Notes under the pieces: generated by a model
Database searches by the model: none
Told to the model about the DNA's origin: nothing
The model's input: only the letters and a program-made list of their open reading frames with translations
Shown here: one piece after another, positions 7,675-18,013 of the stretch
Layout of the letters: each line of letters opens with the position of its first letter
Numbering within the stretch: the first letter of the stretch is position 1
NCBI GenBank assembly: GCA_964587525.1
Contig: CAZPLZ010000023.1
Span: 1 to 24,414 of the forward strand
Length of the DNA stretch: 24,414 nucleotides
Direction of reading: 5' to 3'
Origin: CAZPLZ01 sp964587525
GTDB lineage: Bacteria; Oederibacteriota; CAKKQC01
Made by a program: the position numbers and the translations under genes

Positions 7675-7934
7675 CCGGCGTCACCCGGTCACTGGGCCTG
7701 GACGATCCGGTCGAAGGTCTCTTACATGCGCACTGGGCTCAGATCGTGGGGCAGGACGTGGCGGCGCTGTGCCGGGTGGAAAAGTTCGACGACGGCCGGC
7801 TCTCCCTGGGGGCGGACAATCCCGTGACACGGTATGAGCTCTCGATGCGGCGGGAGGCGTTGAAGGCGCAGATCAACGCCTTTTTGGGGGAGGACAAGAT
7901 CACCCAGGTTCACGTCAAACTAAAGGAGCATTAA
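7635..7934 (+). CDS. DUF721/DciA-like protein (putative replicative helicase loader)
   Basis: 99 residues from ATG 7635, overlapping the 3' end of recF by 40 bases in another frame. The pattern fits DUF721: an N-terminal helix (LRSVLTGVTRSLGL), AHWAQIVGQDVAALCRVEKF, DGRLSLGADNPVTRYEL, then LKAQINAFLGEDKITQVHVKL. DciA of this family is the ancestral loader or partner of replicative helicase DnaB in most bacteria without DnaC. The gene position between recF and gyrB matches that of DUF721 genes in many actinobacteria. Its stop (TAA 7932-7934) directly abuts the gyrB GTG. Confidence 0.82.
   Translation: MGIAGPRPLRSVLTGVTRSLGLDDPVEGLLHAHWAQIVGQDVAALCRVEKFDDGRLSLGADNPVTRYELSMRREALKAQINAFLGEDKITQVHVKLKEH
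7922..7928 (+). promoter_or_regulatory. Shine-Dalgarno of gyrB
   Basis: AAAGGAG six bases before the GTG at 7935. It lies within the last codons of the DUF721 gene and decides for the GTG that immediately follows that gene's stop codon. Confidence 0.8.
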
Positions 7935-10441
7935 GTGGCCATAAAGAAAAAAGGCAAGCCCAAGCCGGAGGTGAAGCCGGCCCAACGCCCCGCGGCCACT
8001 CGGCCGTCCACGGGTGACGGATATACGGCCGCCGACATCACGGTCCTGGAGGGGCTGGAGGCGATCCGCAAACGGCCCGCCATGTACATCGGCAACACGG
8101 CGTCTGAAGGTTTGCATCACCTGGCCTACGAGGTGGTGGACAACGCGATCGACGAGGCGCTGGCTGGCCACTGCAAAAATATTGAAGTGGTCATTCACCC
8201 CGATAATTCTATGAGCGTTTCCGATGACGGACGCGGGATCCCTGTTGAGATGCACGCGCAGACGAAGAAGTCCGCTCTGGAGGTCGTCATGTGCACACTG
8301 CACGCCGGCGCCAAGTTCGAGCACAAGACGTACCACGTTTCCGGCGGTCTCCACGGCGTCGGGGTGTCGGTCGTGAACGCGCTCTCCGAATGGCTCAAGG
8401 TGGAAGTGAAACGCGGTGGAAAGCTTCACCGGCAACAGTACATCCGCGGTGTGCCCCAAGGTCCCGTGAGATCCAGCGGTGAGGCGAAGCGTACTGGCAC
8501 GACCGTGCACTTCAAACCTGATACCAAGATGTTTGAGGTGACGGAGTATTCCTACGAGACGCTCGCGACCCGGCTCAAGGAGTTGTGCTTCCTGAACGCC
8601 GGGCTCAAGATCGTTCTTAACGATCAACGCAAGAAGCCACCGAAGGAAGCGGTGTATCAGTTCGCGGGCGGGGTGTCGGCCTTTGTGAAGCACCTCAACG
8701 GGAACAAGACTGCGCTGCATGCCGTCCCCATCGCCATCGCGAAGGAGAAGGACCAAGTCCAGGTGGAAGCGGCGATTTTGTACAACGAGGGCTACGGGGA
8801 GCAGGTGCTCGCGTTCGCCAACAACATCAACACGATCGAGGGGGGCACGCACCTGATCGGCTTCCGGGCAGCGCTGACCGGCAGTTTGAATGACTACGCG
8901 CAGCAGCGAGGCTGGCTGAAGGGCGATCAAGCGCTCACGGGGGACGACGTACGCGAGGGGCTGACCGCCGTGGTCAGTGTACGTCTGCCGGAGCCGCAGT
9001 TCGAGGGCCAGACCAAGACCAAGCTCGGGAACAGCGAGATCAAAGGGATCGTCCAGTCAATTGTGAACGAGCGACTGAAGTCTTTCTTGGAGGAAAACCC
9101 TGGCATCGCCAGGCGAATCGTGGAGAAGGGGCTGCTCGCCGCTGAAGCACGCGAGGCGGCGCGTAAAGCCAAGGAGCTGACCCGGCGCAAGGGTGCGCTT
9201 GAAGGGGGTGGCCTTCCGGGCAAGCTGGCGGACTGCCAGGAGGAGGATCCGGAGCGTTCTGAGCTCTTCATCGTGGAGGGCGAATCGGCGGGTGGAACGG
9301 CCAAAAACGGCCGGGACCGGCGCTTCCAAGCCATCCTGCCCATTAAAGGCAAGATCCTCAACGTGGAGAAGGCGAAGGCCGACAAAATACTGTCCAACGA
9401 GGAGATCCGTTCCATGATCACGGCAATCGGAATCGGCGTGGGGAACCACGATGTGGACCTCGCCAAGATCCGGTACAAGAAGATCATTATCATGGCGGAC
9501 GCGGACGTGGATGGACAGCACATCCGCACACTTCTATTAACCTTCTTCTACCGCCAGATGAGGCGTGCGCTGGAGGCTGGGTATGTTTACATCGCTCAGC
9601 CGCCCCTCTACAAGGTGAAACGGGGCAAGCTGGAGCGGTACATCCAGAGTGAGCAGGAGATGGACCGGTTCCTGATGGAAGTGGCCTGTGAAGAAGGTAG
9701 TCTGACGGCTTCCCTAGACCGTACCCGTCTCTCGTTCTCCGGCGAGAAGCTTAAGGCACTCTTAGGCGCCCTCTTCGAGGCCAGCCACATCCTGGATGAC
9801 CTCGGGCGCAGGGGCGTCTCGGTGGCCTCCGCGTTTGCGTTCCTTAACGCCAGCAAAGTTCCGCTCTACGAGGTGGAGACGGCTAAGGGGAAAAAATTGC
9901 TGTACTCAAACGAGGAGTACGAGAAATATCTGTCTCAGATCAAGGGTACGATGAGCGGCGGCGAGCGGGATGGCTCCGGCGAGAAGGGGCGGGTGTTCCA
10001 TGCCCTCCCGGTCGACCTGGCTGGCCTGCGCAAGCTGGCCGGGCCTCTTCGCAGTCTCGAAAAACTCGGCCTCCCGCGCAAAGAATTCTTGCGCGACGAC
10101 CGAAACGCGGACAAAGGGAAGAACTCTAGCCGGTATGTGTTCATGGAGGGTGGAAAGAAACACGAGGTGGCAGGGGTTCACGAGGTCATCCGTCTGATTC
10201 GTGAGGCTGGCCAGCGTGGCTCCACCGTCCAGCGGTTCAAGGGGCTCGGTGAAATGAACGCGGCAGAGTTGTGGGAAACGACCATGAACCCCGAGAAGCG
10301 CGTCCTGCTCCAGGTGAAACTTGAGGACGTACGGCGGACACTGGCCGACTATATCTTCTCGATCCTCATGGGAGATCAAGTGGAGCCGAGGAGAGCTTTC
10401 ATTCAAGCCTATGCCACCGCGGTGCGCAACCTAGACGTGTA

Positions 10442-10442
<1 letters not shown>
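7935..10442 (+). CDS. gyrB: DNA gyrase subunit B, long form
   Basis: 835 residues, ATPase subunit of the supercoiling type IIA topoisomerase. It has a basic, proline-rich N-terminal extension (about 40 aa, starting MAIKKKGKPKPEVKP), then the GHKL ATPase motifs YEVVDNAIDEAL, DDGRGIPVE and GLHGVGVSVVNALSEWL, and the QTKTKLGNSE K-loop. The TOPRIM domain has EGESAGGTAKNGRD and DADVDGQHIRTLLL. An insertion of roughly 170 residues (about 570-745) precedes the conserved QRFKGLGEMNAAELWETTM, as in E. coli GyrB. The first TOPRIM motif has Glu where E. coli has Asp426 (EGDSAGG). GTG start with a good Shine-Dalgarno. The stop overlaps the gyrA GTG by one base, so the two subunits are translationally coupled. 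Confidence 0.98.
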
Positions 10443-12990
<2,548 letters not shown>

Positions 12991-12994
<4 letters not shown>

Positions 12995-15486
12995 AGCTTT
13001 CGCTCAAACTATCGCTTGGGCTGACCGTGCTGATTCTCATGCTGGCTGGCCTTCTGTTCTGGGACCGGGGGGCGCAGCTCAAGCAGCTCGAGCGGACCCA
13101 AGAGGACATCACCGCCCTTCATGCGGAGCTTGCCGAACGGGACCGGCAAGAGGCTGAGCGCACGCAGCAAGACAGGCTCGCCAGAGCTGGGCAGGCGGCC
13201 GCCGACGCTGCGGGCCAGGCCGCCGCGCTGCTGGACGCGTTTGTGCGGGACAAGGAAGCGGAGCTGAATGATCGCAAGCTCCTGCGGCAGCTTGTTTCCG
13301 GTCTCAAGGGCCAGCGCGATGCGGCAGCAGCCTTGCTGGCCAAGAGCAAGCAGCCGCTTGACCAGGTGGTGGTGACTGATGTGCGTGGCTGGGTAACGGC
13401 GGTGGCCCCGCCCAACGAAGCGCTCTTGGGTCAGGCCTATCTCAAACCCGAAGAGCTCAAGCTCATGCGGACTCGGGCCGCGCCGCGGTTCAAGCAGAAA
13501 ATCCTCCCCGAGGGACCGGGCCGGGCCCTGTCGGTTGCCGCCAGGTTCCGCGGCGGTCCCAAGCGTACGTTTAAGGGTGTCATCGTCGCGACGGTTGCAC
13601 TGGAACATCTCCTGAAACCAGCGACGGAGGGGGACATCGCCGCCGACGGTGAAGTCAGGCTGTTGATCGTTGACCGGCGCGGCGATATGGTGCTCGCGCC
13701 GTCGCCGGACCTGGTAGGAAATCCCTTCCAGGGAAGTCCGGAATTCCAGCCGCTGGTTGCTGTGGGAGAGGGCGTCAACGTGGAGGTCAAGTACAATCTG
13801 GGTCGCTGGCAGGCTGTCAAACTTGGGGGCCCCCTGGGCATGACCGTGGTCGGTCTGGCCAGCGTGCCCACCGTCAGCCTGCCGGCGGGCGGGGTCGGAG
13901 GCGGGGGTGAGCTGAGCCGAGCTGGGATCCCGGTCCTGCTGCTCGGTGGCGCTGTGGTGCTGGTCTTAGTCCTGGCGATTGTGCTGACGGTTCTCCCGCT
14001 CAACCGCGTGAAGGGGTTGACCCAGGTTGCCCAGGCTCAAGTGGCGGGGGCGGCGGCTGTCGAGGTCAAGAACGCCGGCGCCAAAGATGAAATCGGTGAG
14101 CTTGCACGCGCCCTCGAGAAACTGAGTGATCAACTCACCGAGGAACGGCGTCAGCGGGAAGGGGCCGGGCTCCTCGCAGAGCAGGCGCAGCGTGACCTCA
14201 CGCGGTCACAGAATGAGGCACGTGAGCAGACCGAGTATCAGAAAAACCTTGAAACGCGGGCACGCGGTGAAAGGGAAGCGCTCGAGGGAGAGCTGAAGGG
14301 GGTGCGCACCGAGCTCGAAGGCTTAAGGACGCAGCTTGCCGCACGTGATGCGGCGGTGACGGAGCGGGATCAATCACTGGCTACGCTCAAGGCGCAACTG
14401 GAACAGGTGCAGACTGAACTCGCATCGCTGAAGCAATCTCTGGCCCAACAGGCTGCGGAGCTGGCGGACGCCCGTAGCGAACTGGAACGGCGTGCGGCAG
14501 CTCCCGTCGCTGGTTTCACGCTGCTGTCGGAGGCCAGTGAGGCGCTCTCCGTGGAGCTGTCCGCCCTGCTCGATCTCGTCCAGGGCTACGTCGGCCAGAT
14601 CATCGAGTCCGCGGGTGGCGCGATCTCCGGGGAGCAGCAGGAGTTCTTGACGTTCGTGATCAACCACTCCGCGCGGTCGCAGCGCATGCTCGGTGACCTG
14701 CGTGATTTTTCGAACATCAGCAAGTCTGGCGGCCTGGCCATGGAGCCAGTTGACCTCGTGGCGCTGCTGCAGGACGTGGTGACCACGATTCAGCAGGTGG
14801 CCGAGGACAAGGGCCTCTCGTTTGCCGCGGAGATCCCCGCATCTCTGCCCGAGGGTAAGGGTGACGAGCCGCGCCTGCGGCAGCTCTTGACCGTGATCTT
14901 GCAGAACGCGGTTCGGTTCACCCCTGAGGGGGGGCGGGTGAGTCTGTCCGTGGTGCAAAAGGATAGTACCGTGGGCATCAAGATCGAGGATGGCGCTGAC
15001 CCCATTCCGCTCAAATCCGGAGAGGTCTTCGAACATTTTCATTCCGCGGACGAGGAGACCCTCGAGCTCCGCGGCAGCGGCTTGCGATATCCCATCCTCC
15101 GTGCCATTGCGGAGTTGCATGGAGGGGGTGTCGATCTGGCCATCAACGAGCAAGGTGGCAATTTATTTTTCATCCGTCTCCCGGTGCGCGCCGACGCGCC
15201 CAGCGGGCAGGAGACCGCCGAGATGTTTGGGGCGGCGGCCCCGGTGCCTTCCCTCGATGCGCTCGAAGGGGCTCCACTTGAGCCGGAGGCGGCACCGTCC
15301 TCGTTCGAAGCTGCTCCACCTTCCTTGGAGGCGGCACCGGAACTGCCTTCCCTTGATACCCTTGAAGCAGCTCCGCTATCGCTGGAAGCCTCCCCGACCG
15401 GTGAGCCTGTGCCACCCGAGGTTAAGCCAGCCGCACCGCCCCCGCCCTCCTTTACCTTCGACAGCGACGAAATCATTCAGGAATAA
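12991..15486 (+). CDS. Membrane histidine-kinase-like protein without phospho-acceptor histidine (pseudo-kinase)
   Basis: 831 residues with a 4-base ATGA overlap with gyrA. The topology is a transmembrane helix at about 7-24, an extracytoplasmic sensor of about 280 residues (Cache-like by layout, unproven), a second helix at about 310-336, a HAMP-like linker, then a long coiled coil (about 380-505). The DHp-like region begins near 508, but the H-box reads SEASEALSVELSALL: Glu517 occupies the histidine position and the following Pro is also replaced. The ATPase-like domain keeps an N-box (LQNAVRFTPEG, Asn639), but the G1 box is degraded (IEDGADPIPL) and G2 is GSGLRYPIL. The last ~95 residues are an acidic Ala/Pro/Glu-rich tail with imperfect PSLDALEGAPLEPEAAPS-like repeats, ending SFTFDSDEIIQE. 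Probably a signalling scaffold; no response regulator is adjacent. Confidence 0.8.
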
Positions 15487-15490
15487 TATG

Positions 15491-15546
15491 CCCGCCTCTC
15501 CTCTGCCCTCTCCCCCCGAAGGGGGGAGAGGGTAGGGTGAGGGGGG
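15491..15546. repeat. REP-like palindromic element
   Basis: A perfect 12-base inverted repeat, CCCTCTCCCCCC at 15506-15517 and its complement at 15521-15532, encloses a GAA loop and is followed by TAGGGTGAGGGGGGAG. This resembles dispersed intergenic elements with the consensus GGGAGAGGG-TAGGGTGAGGGG that I recall from many bacterial genomes. No T tract follows, so it is not a classical terminator. The GTG used as start by the next gene (15537) lies inside the element. Only one copy is in the window. Confidence 0.65.
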
Positions 15547-16853
15547 AGAACGCGCTGCCTCTATCCGTTCCGCTCACCGCCACCCTTTTTGGCTGTTGGG
15601 CTCTGTTCGTCGTCCTGCACTTCGAAATCCTGAAGTGGTTCGATCCTGTGGCGCTGTCGAAAGCGTTGCTGCCCACACTTCCATCGAGTATGTTTTCTTT
15701 GACTCTCGCGCGGGAGCTTGCATTTAGATTGCTGTCAGGTCACGGCGCCGTGGTGATCTTCATTGCTGCAATGGCTGGCATGGGCTTGGTTGTGTCTCGT
15801 TTCCTGCCGTTAGCCTACGGAAGCGAGCGTGCTACTTCGATAGCTATGGCGTTAGGATTCGGTTGGGCCATCGGATCGCTGGGGTGGTTGGGGCTGGGAC
15901 TTGTCGGTCTCTGGAACTGGCAATTGGCTTGGGCAACGGCAGTATTCGGTATTTGGCTGGCCTGGCAGTATCGTGTGGCGTTCCATCTGACTAAACTTCA
16001 AGTGGTGTCGGCGCCGGCTGGGACCCTAGACCGATGGGCATTTAGGTTTTTGGTCATGGAAGTGGTGCTTGTGATCTTGGTGGTGGCTGCCGCTTCGGCT
16101 GGTCCGGTGACGGTTTATGATCCTCTTCACTATCATTTAGCTGTTCCAAGCCGGTTTATGGTAGAGCATAAGATCGTGGGGCTTCCACACCATGCGTTGG
16201 CGTGTTTTCCATTGGGAGCGTCGATGATGGATGGATGGCAGTGGCTGCTTGCAGGAGAGCCAGTCGTTCGCGCCTGGCGAGTGTGGCTTGTCGCTGGAAT
16301 TCTTTGGCTAATCTGGCACCTTTGTGCCCGCGAAAGGTGGTCTGCCGCCGGCCTGGTGGCGGCGGCCATATTCGCCACCATGCCTCTTGTGATATGGCTC
16401 GGCCCTTTGAACATGGTGGATATCGAGGAGTGCGCTTTGGTGCTTCTGGCTTGTTTGGCAGTTCGGCTTGCTTGGAAAACATCGCAATCACTCTCTTGGG
16501 TGATAGCCGCCGCGATCTTGACTGGCGCTGCGTGTGCGGTCAAGTACACCACAATCTACTGGGCGCCTTGGCTCCTATGGTACTGCACGCGTTGGCATCG
16601 CCGTTGGTCGATTGGTAGGGCTGGTGTGTTCATCTGCGTTGTGCTACTGACATTTGCCCCATGGGCGGTGAGAAACGCTGTGATTACAGGTAACCCCGTA
16701 TATCCGTTTGCGGAACGACTGTTTCCTGCAGCACAGCATTTGCCGGCTGCCGCCCGTGAACTCATGGGTTCTGAGATGGCTTTGAGGGTTTCCCCAGATC
16801 TATGGAGGATTCATTGCCCTTCCGTGGCGTCTGGCTACAAGAACAACATATGA
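15537..16853 (+). CDS. GT-C (GT39-like) membrane glycosyltransferase, N-terminal part of a frameshifted gene
   Basis: 438 codons before a premature TGA. It is a polytopic membrane protein whose first large extracytoplasmic loop carries YDPLHYHLAVP (Asp195, His198, His200), the type of acidic loop motif that GT-C enzymes of the ArnT/PMT kind use with polyprenyl-linked sugar donors. GWQWLLAGEPVVRAW follows. The paralogue at 23231 matches through much of its length (for example LFGCWALFVVL and GWQWLLAGE), and aligning the two N-termini puts the GTG at 15537 level with the paralogue's ATG. After about residue 416 this frame becomes RVSPDLWRIHCPSVASGYKNNI and stops, while the family-like sequence continues in the +1 frame from 16786. 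Removing one base in the TTTCCCC stretch (16789-16794) would restore a protein of about 726 aa. Whether the indel is real or a sequencing error cannot be decided here. Confidence 0.8.
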   Translation: MRGENALPLSVPLTATLFGCWALFVVLHFEILKWFDPVALSKALLPTLPSSMFSLTLARELAFRLLSGHGAVVIFIAAMAGMGLVVSRFLPLAYGSERATSIAMALGFGWAIGSLGWLGLGLVGLWNWQLAWATAVFGIWLAWQYRVAFHLTKLQVVSAPAGTLDRWAFRFLVMEVVLVILVVAAASAGPVTVYDPLHYHLAVPSRFMVEHKIVGLPHHALACFPLGASMMDGWQWLLAGEPVVRAWRVWLVAGILWLIWHLCARERWSAAGLVAAAIFATMPLVIWLGPLNMVDIEECALVLLACLAVRLAWKTSQSLSWVIAAAILTGAACAVKYTTIYWAPWLLWYCTRWHRRWSIGRAGVFICVVLLTFAPWAVRNAVITGNPVYPFAERLFPAAQHLPAAARELMGSEMALRVSPDLWRIHCPSVASGYKNNI

Positions 16854-17718
16854 CAATTTTCTCGGGCCATCTTTGCTGATGGGTGTGCCGCTGCTGCTTT
16901 TGTTCCCCCCATCTGCGGCTACGCCTCGCTTCTACATGACGCTTGGTGCGCTGGCATTTCCAATGTGGGTTGCCACCACACATAGCGCCCGTCTTCTACT
17001 TGCCACGTGGGCTTTGCTAGGGTTGGCCGTGGCCTGGGCAGTGTGGGAAGCCGGATCGCGCTACCCAGGCTTCCGAGGTCTGGTGTTGGCGGGACTGGCG
17101 TTGGCGGGAGCGGCCAATTTATGTCGGATGATTTCTGAAGCATCAATAGTTCCGGTGGATCTGCTGTTATGCCGGGAGTCGGAAAAAGCCTTAAGGAACC
17201 GGGGATTATTCACCGCATACGGCGAATCCCTGGAGATGGCAGATGCATCAGTGCCTATGGGAACTCGGATTATGCTTGTGGGTGAGACTCGTGGTTTGTA
17301 CTGGCCGCGGCCAGTCATTCATCAAAGTCCGTATGATGAACAGATATTTGATGCGATTATTCGTACTTCAGCAACCGGTGCTGAGGCAGCGAAGCGGTTG
17401 AGGCAACATGCGAATTATATTTATATGAGTGACGATGCGTTCGCACGCCCAATATTTAGTCACGGCTATCGATTAATCAAGTTCACACAGCGAGATGAAA
17501 AAGTAATTGATGAGCTATGGGGTCGATGGATTGATATGGTTGCACAGATTCAACGAGCACGGATATACAGAGTACGGCGATCTCCATGCCAAGAGGGTCT
17601 AGCTCTGCCGCTCCCGCTGATTTTAGATGAAGAGGCCTGGCAGCGTGAATATGCGCCCCGTGTGGAAATGACATGGCAGGGGGCAGAAGGAAAGACTTTC
17701 CGGAGCACTGTCCCTTGA
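16786..17718 (+). CDS. C-terminal part of the same frameshifted GT-C glycosyltransferase
   Basis: This frame opens after a TGA at 16783-16785 and continues the fold of the preceding piece: GFPQIYGGFIALPWRLATRT, then LGPSLLMGVPLLLLF and further membrane helices, ending with a soluble C-terminal region (EYAPRVEMTWQGAEGKTF) and TGA at 17716-17718. The first plausible internal start is a TTG at 16873 inside a membrane helix, which argues against an independent gene. The C-terminal domain (about residues 515-726 of the restored protein) lies outside the membrane and contains no motif I recognise. Spacing and homology indicate one gene with the 15537 piece. Confidence 0.75.
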   Translation, partial: GFPQIYGGFIALPWRLATRTTYDNFLGPSLLMGVPLLLLFPPSAATPRFYMTLGALAFPMWVATTHSARLLLATWALLGLAVAWAVWEAGSRYPGFRGLVLAGLALAGAANLCRMISEASIVPVDLLLCRESEKALRNRGLFTAYGESLEMADASVPMGTRIMLVGETRGLYWPRPVIHQSPYDEQIFDAIIRTSATGAEAAKRLRQHANYIYMSDDAFARPIFSHGYRLIKFTQRDEKVIDELWGRWIDMVAQIQRARIYRVRRSPCQEGLALPLPLILDEEAWQREYAPRVEMTWQGAEGKTFRSTVP

Positions 17719-17763
17719 TGCCGGCGGTGAACCAGGAATTCGAGCTGCCCTGACGGTGATGCG

Positions 17764-17769
17764 TATAAT
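17764..17769 (+). promoter_or_regulatory. Candidate -10 element for the small gene at 17784
   Basis: A perfect TATAAT lies 14 bases before the ATG at 17784. No good -35 is seen 16-19 bases upstream (TTCGAG at 17739-17744 at best), so the call rests on the -10 and the position between two genes. Confidence 0.3.
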
Positions 17770-17783
17770 CACGAGGTGGTTTC

Positions 17784-17966
17784 ATGCGTAACAGGCGGGG
17801 AGCTTGGGTTGTCACCGCAAGACTTTTTGAGGCAAAGCGGAGGCGGCGGGCAAGTTTGGCAAGGCTGCCGGTTGAAGAAAAGATCCGGATTCTGGTTGAG
17901 ATGCAGCGCCTTGCTGCGGGCGTTGAAGTTCGAGGCAAGGCTCGCAACAAACCCTGGAGCTTGTGA
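17784..17966 (+). CDS. Small conserved-looking basic protein, orphan
   Basis: 60 residues, ATG 17784 preceded by GAGG (17773-17776). The protein is basic and helical: ARLFEAKRRRRASLARLPVE then EKIRILVEMQRLAAG, ending NKPWSL. The phrase x-LPxEEKIRILVExQ recalls short proteins often encoded just before AbiEii-type nucleotidyltransferase genes, where the two are thought to act together. That link is from memory and no nucleotidyltransferase follows: the next gene (18014) is convergent. It is therefore an orphan, a remnant, or a free-standing small protein. Coding likelihood is supported by composition, the ribosome-binding site and the -10 element. Confidence 0.6.
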   Translation: MRNRRGAWVVTARLFEAKRRRRASLARLPVEEKIRILVEMQRLAAGVEVRGKARNKPWSL

Positions 17967-18013
17967 CCACTAAATTGATTCCTTGCAGGGAAACAGGGTG
18001 AGTGATTTTTACG

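Noticed and set aside
7920..8930. 336-codon minus-strand frame opposite gyrB
   Set aside because: Antisense shadow of the strongly conserved gyrB.
15506..15532. Rho-independent terminator after the pseudo-kinase gene
   Set aside because: The hairpin is perfect but lacks a T tract on either strand; better described as a REP-like palindrome.
16873..17718. Independent 281-aa gene starting at TTG 16873
   Set aside because: The frame is open and family-like upstream to 16786, and the proposed start is inside a membrane helix; it is the continuation of the frameshifted gene.
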